64,000 nt of DNA from assembly GCF_031143425.1 (NCBI RefSeq), contig NC_090447.1, positions 849,405,760 to 849,469,759 of the forward strand, given 5' to 3'. Both the position numbers and the translations under genes were made by a program. Numbering within the stretch: position 1 is the stretch's first letter; each line of letters opens with the position of its first letter. The notes under the pieces were generated by a model. The model saw nothing but the letters and a program-made list of their open reading frames with translations. It was not told the origin of the DNA and did not search any database. This DNA is from Pleurodeles waltl. Lineage: Eukaryota > Chordata > Amphibia > Caudata > Salamandridae. This document shows positions 41,700-55,354 of this stretch, piece after piece.

Positions 41700-43364
41700 A
41701 AAGTTAATGCTATCTGTATGTCCTGCGACAAAACAACCTTGTTTCCATACCAGAAACCCTTAGATACACTCATATTGTCCTGATGCTGCAAATCCTTATA
41801 ATGTAAAAGTCAGAGAAACATAGCCTGAATTGACAAGGATAGAAGTTCAATCATTCAGGCAAACTCCCTCAAACTCACTTCATGCTTGCTCAACAAATCT
41901 TCCACCTTCTGTTTTGTTATTTGAATATTTCTTCCTGGTAATTGAAGTTGTACTTTCACAATGTCTATTGTGAAACCCAGAAACTCTATGCTCCCAGTGA
42001 GAAGGTACAAGAATAGGTTGCTCCTTATTCACAACAAACCTCAGAAAACCAGTGTCAATCTTCATACTTTCTGTGTTCTGAAAAATTGCTTTGATCTCTT
42101 CCTCTTGCGGCTCTACTTCTGCCTTCCTCTCCTGCTTACTTGGAGAAAGAAATCTGATGTTCCTTGGTTTCCCTAAAAGATCCTCTGCACTGACCATAGT
42201 GGGTCTTGCAATATCGTCAGCCGAAAGGCTGAAGTCACGTTCCGCATTCGCCTTTCCAGAAATACCCTCTCTTTCGCAGCGATTTCCTGCTTTCTTCATG
42301 TGCCGCTAAGGGCACCACTGTCCTGTGAGTCGCTAAATACCTCCTTTCTTCAGTCAACCTTGAAACATTTGGCTCAATCATATGTTTCCTTTTTTTTAAT
42401 AAACTTTCCTCCTGTGCCTCTGTTCGCCCTTTCCTTTTCTTCTGATAAAGACCAGAATTCTTCCTCATCCCTAGAAGTTCCTTTTCTTTTACTTCCCTTC
42501 AAAAGAGATCTAACTGTCTCTTGTACCGTGTTTTATTTCTTTACTTATCATTTTTTTTAAATTATCTCTTCTTTTTCATCCACAGAAAGGATGTGAATAT
42601 TCTCTGTCGTGTTATGTATCTTGATAAATACTAATCTGAATCTTTAAATATTATAAATATCCCATCAGTATTTATTTCCAAAAGGTAGTTATATTGATTA
42701 TTTAGAAAACTCCTAAATAACCAGAAATACTACTCTGTATATTCTGTTTGCTGTTTAAATAATATGAATTCTCCACACACACCGCATCAAAGCTGCCAAC
42801 CGACAATTTCACACACTCGAGCAGCAGTTTCTGGGCAAATCAAGCCTACCTCTGTGCAGCACTCATAAAGGGGGCACGCTTCTTCAGAAAACACTGATTT
42901 TAGAAATGCTTCTAAAAGGAACCCTAGCTCCTTTAGAAGCAAGTGTGATGCAACACTGCATCATTACCTTACCACAGCAAAGGCAGCTTCCCATGTACCT
43001 TCATTAGAGTAAATCCACAAACAAAAGAGGAGGAAGATGGTGGTTAAGGAGCATATGTGGGACTGCAGGGTCCTATTTGATTGTGTGTTAATGTAGTGTT
43101 CTAATTCTTGAAACGTTGAAGTATTTGCTTCTAAGAAGTACAGAATAAAGGTTTATGCATAATGCTATCCTCCCGTCACCCCATAAAATATTTTGTTGTC
43201 TGGCCATAGATCTGTGAATTGGATTCTGCAGTACATGAACAGTACTATTGTAGTCCTACCTTTCACACTACAGAATGCAGTTTGAGAGTCAGGCCATGAG
43301 AAGTATTTTGCTCCTTTATTCTAATGATTTAGAACCCTCTTGATGTCTAGGAAATCACTAAGGG

Positions 43365-43632
43365 CCAGATGAAGGAAGCCTTTTGCGCCTCGCAAACTGC
43401 GAAAAACGCAGTTTGAGAGGCGCAAAAGGCTGAACGCGATGCACAACCTCAAATTGCGAGTCGGTACCAACTCGCAATTTGAGGCTGCGACTCGCAATTA
43501 GGAAGGGGTGTTCCCTTCCTATTTGCGACCGCATCGCCATGCAGAGTTGGTTTGTGACCGCGAATGCGGTCGCAAACCAACTCGCAGTTACCATCCACTT
43601 GAAGTGGATGGTAACACATTCGCAAAAGAGAA
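43365..43632. repeat. cluster of nested palindromes (MITE-like)
   Basis: Consecutive near-perfect hairpins are visible: CCTTTTGCGCCTCGCAAACTG with its complement, CTCAAATTGCGAGT ... ACTCGCAATTTGAG, AGGAAGGGGTGTTCCCTTCCT, GACCGCGAATGCGGTC and TTACCATCCACTTGAAGTGG. The whole block is palindromic and has no ORF of interest. Confidence 0.8.
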
Positions 43633-43639
43633 GTGTTAA

Positions 43640-44980
43640 AGTTGTGGAAAGGTTCCTGTTCCACTTCAGGTCTCTAGCAAAATGTCTAGCTCCATTTCCC
43701 TGACTCTTCTGTCACTTCCTGCCTTCATAGAGAATAGCAGTTCACATGGGCTGACTGAAGAAATGTTCACTTGCCATAAATTGGCTGTTTTTCTTCCATA
43801 CAGACACAACTTATTCTGTCTCTAGCACCTGCTGGACTTTTCACAAGAGATGTTCTTCTGGCCAGCGAGGTGCTTATGACCTGGATAGTTTTGGTCCTTT
43901 GGTTCAGCAGAAGACTATCTTTGTTGGCCCTTGGAACAGCTTTCCAGTCCGAGAAACACAAGCTTCACCTGGAGATTAATTTATTGCCTCAGTCTACTGT
44001 TATGCTGATGGACATTGTTCCAACAAGTAGGCGAGCATTGCCCTCTTCTTCAGTTTTCAACAGGTGTCTCACAGAGACACTCTGTGATTGGCAACTTCTA
44101 CCAAGCAAATCGATCTAAAAATCTTGGATTCTACATCTATGTTTAAGCTTTTTGTTTGGAAATTCCTATTTATATGGATGTTAGAGATGGATCTGATTCC
44201 ATTCCATCAAGGTCTTTTTCATCTCTTTTGTAGTACGGTTGAAAGTGTCCTGTCACAGCACCTAATACTGTAAAAACATGTTATAAATAAAAAAAAAGGG
44301 AGGTATATGCAGTGTGTGTTTATTTTTCAATTGTTGCTGACGTGCTGCACAATGGGCTAAATTAGGACTATAGGGAATACTTGATGGCCTACTTAATATT
44401 GTAATTATATTACAGACTGATAATTTGATATATGTGCTTTTCAAATGTAAAAATAAGTTCACAAAAAGATTCTAGTAAATACCGAATTAAAACTAGGATG
44501 TGTATTAGCCTTCTTGTTGATTTCATTGTATACTTCTAATCTTCCTGCATATTGTAACAAAAATGGACCTTTTCCTCCTTTTTGAGATACTGCAGTTTGC
44601 GATATCATGTTTGCTGATAGTAGAGTGTCACTTGACCTAACATCAATTGGTTCAGAAAGACAGTTAACTAGATTGGCTGACAATGCAGACAGAATTAATC
44701 TTCAAATAAATAACAAAACCCAAAAACGATGTGCTTGACTAATGTTTGAACTTGACCTGCAAAGATGGTGGCGGAACGGGGCATAATTAAAACCATTAGT
44801 GAATACTGCTGTCTAGAAGTCCCTTTAACTAGAAATTCATCCACTAAACTCCACATCCTAACTATGAAGGCTAGTGTTAATTCATTTATTCAGAAATTTT
44901 TACCGTTTTTGAAACCAGTCGGCACGCATGATGGTAAACTACTAAATAAAGTGCATACATTCAAAGCTCCAGCTATTCTA
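43640..44980. other. no gene recognised
   Basis: A frame at 43870-44118 gives 82 residues with no family I recognise. The rest is AT-rich. I would not call a gene. Confidence 0.35.
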
Positions 44981-44989
44981 TTGTATGTT

Positions 44990-46480
44990 ACTGATTGCCC
45001 GACTTAGGTATGTCCACATTCAAAGCCCTGCCTCTCACAGGTCTGGCTGACATACTCAGTTCCCTCAAATCCACTTATTAAGAAGATAATGTTTTACCCT
45101 CATCTGTCACCCGAGCTCAAGGCATCTTCCCAGAAGTTCTAAGGACTGCTAAGATCCACTTACTCCCAAAGAAAACTACGATAAACTTTGATGGCCTTGC
45201 CGAGTACCGGCTCAAAACGCACCTACCATTCATCATTGAAAAAGCAGTCTATGATCAACTCAAAATCGCTTTAGTGCTAATCATATCCTGCATGACTATC
45301 AGTCTCTCGTCAGATCACTCTGAAGCACAGAGACCACTACATTATACATTGTAGACAGTGCCCTCTTGACTACAGATGATGATGATCCGTGCCGCCTGAT
45401 ATTGCTGGACCTCTCAGCTGCCTTCAACACAGGTGACCATCCCATCTTTCTGCACACCTTTGAATCACAAATGTGATTCAATGTATTTCACTGGTTTTCC
45501 TCCTACCTTTCCAAATGATACTAGTTTGTTCACATGGGCACCTCCTGGTCACAGAAGATTCCTATCACATCTGGAGTTCCCAGTGGTTCTGTACTGTCTC
45601 CTGCCATCTTCAACCTTTACATGGATCCACATGGTAATCTGCTCACAGATAACAGCATAAAAATTCACCAATGTCCCAGGGATACATAAATCTACTTGAA
45701 GGTCTCATCTTCTTCAGACATCCAACCCCTTAAACACAGCTGCACATCATCCAGGCCTGGATGTACAGTGCCCACATGAAGCTCAAATCTCCTAAGACAG
45801 AATTCCTGTTATTTGCCAAGAACAACAAGCCTGGCAGAAGGACATAAACCATGATGGTTTCAAACCCCAACTCTCACCACTGAATGACAAATCACTTGCA
45901 TTCACCCTGGACACCAACCCTTCCCTCAAAGAAGTAATTTGCCAGGGAAACAAAGATGGCCTGGTTGCACCTTTCCTTTCTCAAGAAAGTCAAACCTTGA
46001 ACTGATGTTCAAGCCCTTACACTCTTGCATCTATATGGTAGTAATGCACTGCTCTGTGGCCTCCCAGACTCCAAACTTGCATTCTTCAGGTGCATCATAA
46101 ACACCGCTGCATGTCTCGTTCAGGGTTTGAAGACATATGATCACATCACCCTCACCCTGATCAAACTCTATTGGTTCCCTTTGCTAGCCCACACCATCTT
46201 CAAAATTAGCTGGGTCATTTAGAAAGCGAGCCCAACCAGCACCCCCCTTATCTTATATACAAACTTACCATCTCTGCCAGGATACCATCAGACAGCAGAC
46301 TAAGAAATGTAAAAAAGAAAAAAAAACTAGCCCTTTTGCATCTATGTACCCAGGATCTGGAGCAACACGCCCTATCCATGATGACTGCCCCAGTGATGCT
46401 CCAGTTTAGAAAGGAGTTAAAGATTCCCTTAATTATAACAACAGTACATCATAATGCATTAACCATGCATAACTCCTCTT
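44990..46480 (+). pseudogene. L2/CR1-like LINE reverse transcriptase remnant
   Basis: Broken frames spell RT blocks in order: LLDLSAAFNT (palm block A, near 45400), TSGVPSGSVLSPAIFNLYMD (about 45570-45630), then the C-terminal LNSIGSLC and TIRQQTKK region up to about 46430. Many stops and frameshifts interrupt it, so it is an old copy. L2 or a close jockey/CR1 relative is the best guess. Confidence 0.65.
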
Positions 46481-46499
46481 TCTCTCCTAATAGTTGACC

Positions 46500-47530
46500 A
46501 ACTTAAGCTTGCCTTTGACCATGTACAGCACGTTGCTGCATTTTGGCTAAATTCATGCTACAGAAATAACATATACATGCATACCATGATGTTGAGAGTG
46601 TGGTTACGTTAAATAAAGCCTTCCTAGTCTTATGACAAGGTATCTCTATAGACTCCATCAATCTAAATCTGGGAATGACAGGTCTAAAATGAAAAGTGCA
46701 TGAACAAATATTACAGTATTGGTATGTCCTTCATAGTATTTTTTATATGGAATCACACGGACTGTTATTTCACAAATTGTGATCCAAGACCTGGAGAAAT
46801 TGTATGTTTGTTGCAAAACTATTGCCAAATTCTAAAAATTAGTGCAGCTAACTTATTGATAAGGCTCACCTGATATATTACAAGGACGATGAGCTATCAA
46901 CATGATTTGGTCGACTGTTGTCAGATTTGAGGATTGACTCTAATTTGTTGCTCCAGGCCAAGTGCATTTTTTTTTTATCTCAGGGCTAATTTGGAACCTG
47001 AAGTTCCTCATTTCTATGCTATTTTTAGAATATGGTACTAACAATTGAAAACTCATTTGTCCCGCACTGGTTTGTATTAAGAAATTGTTGTTAAGACTAG
47101 CGCTTGGTAAACAAAATATCACAAACATTTTTGAAGCTACTAAATTGCTTTATTTGTGTGACTCAGTAAATATGTGCTATAGGCTTTTTAACATTTTTAG
47201 ATTTTTCAAGTATCACTAAAATATCATATAATTGTGTTTTAAGACACTATTGCTCTATAGAATGGTGGTTCTTAACCTTTTGACTTCTGTTGTCCCTCAT
47301 TGAATAAATACTGGAATCTGGACACCCTCACTCAATCATTACTGGAATCCGGATGACACCCCCTCCCCCACCCTCCCCCCTCCCCCCCATTGAGTCATTA
47401 CTGGAAGCTAAGGTCCTGAGCCTAGGAAATTTCAATGATAGAACCTCAGAACAATAGAAAACAATATAGAAACAAGTATGCATAAAATAAATTCACAAAT
47501 TATAAAATACTTTATTTAATTATTTTCTAA
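46500..47530. other. AT-rich stretch, possible hAT-like terminal motif
   Basis: No gene is seen. GGTGGTTCTTAACCTTTTGA near 47263 resembles the ends of hAT-Charlie-type elements, but I found no matching right end. Confidence 0.3.
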
Positions 47531-47666
47531 TTTTTGATATTTGTTATAAACAGATTTTATTGGATTTCCGAGGACCAATAGAACAAGCTAAAGCAAAAGT
47601 AACAAAAACACCAGTGATAAACCTTCAAGCCAGCAGTCCCTGTCTCCCCCCTCCCCAAAGTTTAGA

Positions 47667-50600
47667 TTACATGACTCGCCAATGATTCCAGTGTGATATA
47701 TAGTCCCACCATCTACCGCAAATCATAGAGAACTTCACAGGGCACCCCCTGGTGATGTAAATTAATTTCTCCACTTTGGTGCAGCAGTCTATCCCAGCAT
47801 GCCATTGCTTCATTGTTGGTGGGGAAGGTTGTTTCCAAGCATGGGCAATGTCTCTTTTGGCTATCAGAGTTGCTAGTCCAATTAATGTTATATCCCCCAG
47901 AGGCCCACCCAGTCCATCCAGCATGCCCAATATATTGCCACATCAGGGGCTAGTTGTGCAGCGGTGTCCAAGACCACTGACAGGGCAGTGCCAAGCTGGG
48001 ACCAATATGATATGATTCGTGGGCACAGCCATACTTAGCTTCTGAGGATTGGCAACAGGGAAATCTGGGATCTGTAATGATTTGCGCACGGCCCAGCCTC
48101 TGGGAAGTCATATAGGTTTGATGTAGATAGTTCAACTGGATCAGCTGCAAGCAGGCCGATATTGCCAGGTCTTTGGGGGCTATGCAGACCTCCTGACATT
48201 CAACCCCGTCTAACTCCTTGATCCAGCCCTCCCACCGTAGACACAGCGAGTCTCAGGATCCTAGGGCATTGCTCACCAGTGCCCGATATAGTTGGGAGTC
48301 TTTCCTTTCGCATAGTCTTCCGCCATAATAAGAACATCACCTTGGTCACCTCAGGTAGTGTAGAGGGAAACAGAGACCCGTACAAGTATTGCATTTCCCC
48401 TTTCAACCCCAGGTCACTATGTTTCAGTTGGTATGCTGGGTTGTTCCAGTCCCCATTCAACCAATCGTTAATGACAAAAAGGTGGGACACCCAATAATAT
48501 AGGCAGATGTCCACTGCCCAATTTCTCCTTCATAAACCGAGTGACAAAATGTGTCCTGGGCTATTCTGGGCGGGCACCCATGCCAGAGGAAGGTGCGAAG
48601 CAAAGACGCTGTTTCCGTGAACAACGTATTAGGAATGTAGAGTGGGAAGTTGTGTAGTATATACAGAAAACGGGGGAGTATCATAATTTTTATATTTTTA
48701 TTAGTGCACCACCAAGGAGGTTCGGGGGCAAGTCATGCCGCACAGTTAGGCTAGTTTTAGTGGTCTTGAGGAGGGAAGTCAAGTTGACGGCTTGGGTAAG
48801 TTCTTGCATGGTTGCCACATGTATGCCTAGGTATTTAAAACTGGGACGATGGAAGGGATGGTCGTTCTCTAGCCTATCGATACAGTATCACCTCACAGAT
48901 GAACAACAAGGGACTGTGTTTTATAAAAGCGCAAGTCAGAGGCCTCCTTGAACAGGTGTAAGAGCTTGAGGGTCTGAGATTGCCAGGTAGAGGAGGACAT
49001 TGTCTGCGTACAACTCGATTCTGTTCTCAAAGGCGTTTGACCCGCACAATACTTCAATTTTTGCATCTCAGCTAATCAACCATGCAGGGATTTGATGACC
49101 AAGGCAAAAACAATGACAAAAGGGGACAACCCTGTCCGGTGCCCCATTCAATTGGTAGTTTGTCAGATAATGTCCTGCTGACGTGGACTTGAGCCATTGG
49201 GTGGGAGTATAGGTAGACCCAGTCGACAGTATCAAAGGCCTTTTCATAGTCAGCAAGGAATAGTCCTAGGTCCCCGGTCAAGTCCCCCATGTGGGCAAGA
49301 GCACAGTTTAATCGCCAGATACAGTGTCGGGTGTTGCGGTTTGGCATTAAGCCGCATTGATCGGGATGAATCAGGGCAGGAAGAACCGGATGGAGCTTAA
49401 TCGCCAAATTGTTGACGTATATTTTAATGTCCGTATTAATTAGGGAGATGGGATAATATGACCCATGGTTGAGCAAATGTGGGTTGGTCTTAGGAACAAC
49501 AACAGTAGTCGCTAAATCTAAGTCTGCAGTGAAAGATTCTTTGTTGAGTGCCTCAGAGTATAGTCAAAGTAAGTGGGGAACCAGCTGGTCTCTAACTGTG
49601 GAGTGATACACAAGGGGGAAGCTGGCCAAGCCCGTAGTCTTTCCTGTGTTCAAGTCCCTAATGGCAGAGTGAATTTCATCTTCTGTAATTGGTTACCGTA
49701 GGAGTTTCCATTGGGCCACAGTCAGGGACGGGAGCGGGTTGTCATTGAGGAGCTGATGGATGCACTCTATGTGGTGTCACGGGTTGCCAATGTAAAGCCA
49801 TCAGTAATAGGCTGTGAGTGCTGCTGCAATGTCAGGGGCCGTCTGGATCACCAAGCCTGATCGTCAGTTACAGCGCTGATAAAATGGGAAGCAGTGATAA
49901 ACGTCTGTATAGAAGTGTCCGGTTCTTGTCACCATGCTCATAAGTGTGTCAGGTGGTCAATCCCCAACAATGGCGCGCCTCGCATGAGAGCATTTGCCTG
50001 AATGCGGTCTTGTCTATGTCCATTTGGCGGGTGAGTGTCTCAGTGACAGCTCAGGTCAAGCTAGTCTCATTGTCAAGAATGCATGTGTCTTGATCTATGA
50101 TATCATGCTGCCTATCTCTTTATGTTTGAGATAGCTACTTCCCTCTCCCCGTTTCATGGGTTTGCTATCTGCCCGTAGAGTGCCCAAGTCCCATATAGAG
50201 CAGTATTAACGTCAAAGTAGGACGCAAGCTCCTCGGCTAGATATTCCACCAACTCCTTGTCTGTCAGAAGCCAAGCATTGAGATACCAAATGGGGTGACC
50301 AGAGGGAGTCGGCCCTGCCAGTCGGAGGACTTGTTGGGAATGATCGGACATGCCTCAGGGGAGCATCAACGTGCCCATGGTCATGGGGATGTCTATTGCT
50401 GAAAAGAAGATATAATCAATCTGGGGTAGCAAATCAGTGGAGGCCGACATATGTGAGAAAGCCCTCTCATGTGGATTCCAGACCCTCCATGAATTGCAGA
50501 GGCCCAGCAATGCCATCCAACCTGTCAGGGAACAGAATGAAGTCCGTCCAACTAGAGAAATGGGGCCAGATTCATCTAGAAGTGCATCCACCACTATGTT

Positions 50601-51197
50601 AAAATCATCCCCAAGAATTAAGGAACCAGAGGGCAAGTCAGCCACAAGCTGGGTTAGGTCCCGGAGTGTTTGTGTTTACATGTGCTGAGGAACATAGATG
50701 CTAATAACATTATATTGCCTATCCTCCAACCCATCCAATACTCCTACAAATCTGCCATGAGAATCATGGAATGTCTTGAGTTATTGCAGAGGGACATTTT
50801 TATGGAGGAGGATTGCCTTACCTCGCGAGCCTTGATAGAAGACTGCTTGGTAGACTCAATTGTACCCAAATCTGCCTAGGAAGGAGCATTTAGTATCCAT
50901 GAGGTGAGTCTCTTGCAATAAAGTTATATCTGGATGTTGTTGGTGTAGAAATTTGAGGAACATTGTTTGTTTAATACGATCTGGAAGACCAATACGTTCC
51001 AAGAGAGAAGGGTGTGTTTCATCATGGGGCCAGTCATCTGTGTCATGCACGGGGAGCAGAAGGGAAGCAGGTCGGGGCTCTAATGAGAGCCGGCAATGGC
51101 AAGAAGCAGAACACATAAGAAAAACCAAAGAATAAAAGACCATTGTGAAACAGTCAACCATAACCCACATCATTACCCCCGACATCCCCCACACCAC
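47667..51197 (-). pseudogene. LINE ORF2 (endonuclease and reverse transcriptase), broken
   Basis: Endonuclease pieces: DITLLQETHL (near 50920), LILGDDFNIVVD (near 50610) and SDHSQQ (50351). RT pieces: YYPISLINTDIKIYVNNLA followed by LIHPDQCGLMPNRNT (49476-49330), ADYEKAFDTVDW (near 49240), and the active site as YADN (48999-49010) in place of YADD. C-terminal pieces: PRFLYILHNFPLYIPN (near 48670) and AKRDIAHAW (near 47850). Stops and frameshifts occur throughout, and the second catalytic Asp is changed. Confidence 0.75.
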
Positions 51198-52064
51198 ACC
51201 CCTACCCAGAAAGTATCTGTCGCCCTAAAACAAACCTGAACAAGCATTGAATGCATAATAATACAAATGGATGAATGTAAAGGATTTCAATGTTAGTAGG
51301 CACCTGGATCAAAAGTAAGAACTGGTCAACATATGAAGTCCGTAAGTTCAAGATGAGGTCACTAAGGATACTGCATCATCTTGGACACTAGCGTCCCGAC
51401 ACTTGTTTGTCTCAAACTGGCTGGGGGGCCATCTTGTCTCCAATGAGGGGCTGCAAACCTAGATAATCCAAGTCAGACGATGCAGGGGAACAAGGTGGGC
51501 CACCCCTGCTGCCTTCAGATTTGCTGCATCAATGAGAACGGGAGGGGGCAACAGATGGTTGTGAGCCGGTCAAGGTCTCTTTTCCTGTGTGTCTGGAAAT
51601 GTCATGACTGTGAAGGGTCCGCTATGCAGCCGCCCGTTCTCATGCCGCCTCCATGGTGTAATAGAAATGAGTGGGAGAGTCAGACACCGCTCTCAGCCTG
51701 GAGGGGAAGAGCAGCACATAGGTGATAAGCATGGTCCTGAGCTTATGCTTCAACGCATCAAAGGATTTATGTTGCTGCTGCGTCGCCCTTGTGTAATCAG
51801 GAAATATAATGATTTTCAATTATTGATTCTCAGTTGCGGGCCTCACCCAAAATCGTTTCAAGGTCTCTGTTGTTGAGGATTTGAATGACCATTGGGCTTG
51901 GGGGGAACCCCAGGAGGGGGTCTCTGCGCCAGTGAGTGGTGATCCCATTCTACTACAAACCATGGTGAGAGGGAGTCATCTGGGATCCAGGATCGGATCC
52001 AGGTCTCGACAAAGGTCATCAAACAGGGGTCTCGACCCCCTCAGAGAATCTCACTAAGGAAAGG

Positions 52065-52553
52065 TTATTCAGACGAGTAATTTTTGGTATCCTCTGACCT
52101 GGCTTCAAAAGTCTGTACTGTGGCCTGTAGAGCAGAAACGTTAGCTTTAACATCTACAGAGTGATCTTCAAGAGTGGATAGATGAGATTCTGTCTCTGTT
52201 ACTTGCTCTTCCATGAGGTCTTTCTGCAACACAGCCACATCTACACCAATCTTTTGGATTTTGGTTTGTAGGGCCTCTTTAGATGCTTGGATGGTTTGGA
52301 GGATATGGAGCACCTCCGGGGAGATGGTGCCAGGTACTGGGGGCTCACTCCCTGCAGATTTCTTCTGGAGATGGTCAACATAGGTAGCATACTTGTCAAT
52401 CTTAGATTGGGAGCTGGAGGCGGAATGTGTGACATTACTCATCTTTTTCCTAGCCTGTAATGAGTGTTTCGCTAATCCACCAGGCGTGTGCCCACAAAGC
52501 AAGTTCATGTGGGGTGTAAAGCAAGGCCTCCGATGGATACTGATGCGTTTCAT
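52065..52553 (-). pseudogene. LINE ORF1-like coiled-coil protein
   Basis: The 162-codon frame has a long heptad-type helix (ILQTIQASKEALQTKIQKIG ... VSALQATVQTFEAR), as in L1 ORF1p, and a Ser-rich, basic N-terminus. The RNA-binding C-terminal part is not in frame. It lies upstream of ORF2 as expected. Confidence 0.55.
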
Positions 52554-54056
52554 TTTTCAGGAGGTGGTAACTAGTAGAGAGGTATTAGATTAGTCCCCTC
52601 AGCCCGCTTACCCCGAACATGAGGTAGCACAAGCAGTTGGGACAAGGCTTGGAAACTTATGGGGTCAATCAAGGAGGTGTCCCTGCTGGCAGTGGAGCTC
52701 TGTCTGTGTATCAGAGAGGCTCTGACATCACCAAGTGTGCTGCCGATGGAGAGGGAGGCAGAATGGCAGAGGATACAGCTTACGTCCCCCCCACCCCTCC
52801 CTGGTGTGCAAGAACCAAAGCATTGCAGATGTTAATCAAGGTAGGAGGGAGGTGGGGGCACCTGTGTCTCCAGTACAGTAGGAGTATAAGGAGTAGAAAA
52901 TGCAGCTGTTGGGCCCCAGGCCTCGGGATCACCATCTCTGCAGCTGATGCGCCAGTGAGCAGCCACCCCAGGCTCACCTGTTAAGGACATTGTCGTCCTC
53001 AGGGTTTCTGACAGAGGGGGTTCCTGTTCTGGGAGGCTCAGCCCATGAAAGCAGACGTCACAGTCCACAGGCCATCAAATGGTACAGCAGAGAGCCCCGG
53101 TATGGCCTGGAGCCAGCCGCTACAGTAGCCAGTCTTGAGGGCAGGGCGAGTGCAGCACGGAGTCTGGGACTCAAGTGCGGTCTGTCCAGCAGCGCAGTGC
53201 TGCCACTGGGGTCCCGATACAGGCTGAGACTGTCACCGCAGGCATGCGGCCAAGGCCGGCGACACAGCACACCCCGCCAGTTTCTCAGGCAGGTATAAAG
53301 GCGAATTGGTGCCATAGACCCTCACACACAGCCCCAGGCAGCAGCCGCATGCAGTCCCATTGCAGCGGAGGGCTCAATATGGTCCCAGTTGCAAGGAGCT
53401 TAGGGCAGCCCTGCCCTAGAGGCGGGCACCGCACAGTGGGTCCCCATGTCATTGCAATGGTGACGCGTGTTCGGTGAGCAAAGATGCCCTGCAAGTGTGG
53501 GCGGCACTCCCAGAACTTTGGTGCACGGACTGTCTCCATGTTGCAGGAGATGAAGGTGGGTCAAAAACTTTCTAGTTTACGCAACAAGAATTTTCAATTC
53601 CATTAATGACACGGAGGCGGGGAGTATGCTTCTCTTTCTTTTACTGTAAACACACAGCAGCCAATAGAAATTCAAACTACATTTCCCATGAGACCACAGC
53701 CTCAACATCACCCCCAATCAGGGTCTACCCTCCCATATACATGTCCTAATCCACTAAGTCCGTCCTCTTTCTTAGCTCATCAAGAGGATAACAAACTCCA
53801 ATGATATAACTCCAACCATGTCTTCTTCAGACCGAGGGAACAGCACAACCGGTGTAACATACATCTGAGAACATCAGTTACCACTCCCTGGAAACCGTTC
53901 AGGTAGTCTTGTCATCTGTAAAAAGGAAAATAGCGCCATATTATCTACATCTGAGGATAACGTCATAATACCATAACAAATCGGGAGGGACATTTTATAC
54001 CTTAATATATCATGTCATATATTGATTCTTAAATATTCAAATCATGGATGGGATAA

Positions 54057-54142
54057 TCCTTGCCTCCGTGTCCTTAATAGAATTGAAAATTCTGGTCACG
54101 TAAGCTAGAAAATGTTTGATTCTATGTCAGGACCGGAGGCTT
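54057..54142. repeat. DIRS internal complementary region
   Basis: It is complementary to about 53561-53616 and to 58955-58977, with the two parts directly adjoining near 54113. Confidence 0.8.
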
Positions 54143-55249
54143 GTAAAGTTGATCTACAATCCCAGAAGCAACATCCACAATCGGTTTATGATAAAAAAGT
54201 TTAAAGGTGGAATCTGAAGACCAATCAGCTGCCCACATAATATCTTTCAGTCTGGACCCTGAAATAAAAGCTTTCAATGCCAAAGCCCCTCTTATAGAAT
54301 GGGCCCCAAACATTGAAATGTCAATTCCTGCTTCTTGAAGTAACCATCTAACCCATCTGGCCATATTTGCTGAAGACACAGGGCCAAAAGGTTTCTGCAG
54401 AGAAATCAATAACTGTCAAGGTGGATTCCTACGAAATTCACGAGTGACATCCTCGTATACCTTTAGACATTTAACTACTCATAATTTTGAATTGTCTCTA
54501 AAACTTGGGTAAGAAATACATGTAGAATTTGATTTTGTACGATTTGAAATTCTAAAAGAAACTCCCGTAGGAGTAAATACTCTACCTGTAATGTCCTGTC
54601 CAGTGCTTTAACGTTTGATACACTCCTGCATGAAATAAGGCACAGTAACATAGCTAATTTTGCTGACAATTGTTTTCCGCGATAGACCTTCAGTAGCTGG
54701 CTATGCTACCAAAAATGTTAAAACTATATTAACATCCCACAAAACCGAATATTTAGTTTGAGGGGGGTGAACCAAACGAATACCACGTAGAAGTTTACAA
54801 ATCAGCGGATGTTCACCAACCTGTTTACCATCAATTCTAGGATGTTTAGTAGAAAAAGCTGATCTAAAATTGTTAACCGTTCTATAAGCTAAGCCTTGAG
54901 TAGCCAAATGTGAAAAAAATCTGCAATCATTTGCATAGAGGCCCCCCACGGGATCCATGTCCCTCTGACCGCACCAATCCAACCATCGCTTCCAAGCGGA
55001 AGCGTATCGTTTGTGTGTGCTAGGGGCCAAGGATTGTGCAAGAAAGAATTTAGTGCTCTCTGAAGTCTGAGAGATTTGCTCCGATCTCCTGAGATCTTCC
55101 ATGCCATGAGTGATAACTGCCCTCCCATAATGAGAGGATGTGGAAGGCCCATCAGATCCAATAAGAGATCCTCCGATCTCTGAATCCGCACTGGAGGTGT
55201 GCAACAAAGAGCCAACACCATTGGGAACCAGGATTGTGCTTTCCAGCAA
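54122..55249 (-). pseudogene. DIRS tyrosine recombinase, broken
   Basis: The N-terminal fragment (54701-55249) has APSTHKRYASAWKRWLDWC and NNFRSAFSTKHPRID of the core-binding domain. The C-terminal fragment (54122-54409) has the HxxR box in FGAHSIRGALALKA and the Tyr in ADWSSDSTFKLFYHK. The stretch between (about 54410-54700), which should contain the first catalytic Arg, is frameshifted. Confidence 0.8.
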
Positions 55250-55354
55250 GGAGTCACTAAGACCATCTCTGCCGTTTGTCGAAGGACCTGGGGGAGAACT
55301 CGATGAATCATCTAAAAAGGTGGAAACGCATATGCCAACTCCTCCATCCAGTAC

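Larger units (their letters stand above)
39676..43156 (-). mobile_element. decayed DIRS-type element with inverted terminal repeats
   Basis: Inverted repeats of about 135 bp lie at 39676-39810 and 43020-43156 (TAAACCTTTATTC at one end, its complement at the other). Between them the minus strand carries remnants of an RNase H (about 41400-41700) and a tyrosine recombinase (about 40090-40900), plus a charged region (about 41880-42470) that may be the gag or linker part. All frames are broken. Confidence 0.75.
47540..53560 (-). mobile_element. decayed L1/Tx1-like LINE
   Basis: On the minus strand the order is ORF1-type coiled coil (52553-52065), endonuclease (about 51200-50150), RT (about 49480-48900) and C-terminal region (about 48690-47667), the layout of a Tx1/L1 clade LINE. 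All ORF2 frames are broken. The 5' side ends at the DIRS insertion at 53561. Confidence 0.78.

Noticed and set aside
43870..44118. 82-codon ORF
   Set aside because: Hydrophobic and Ser/Leu-rich with no family resemblance; flanking frames are closed.
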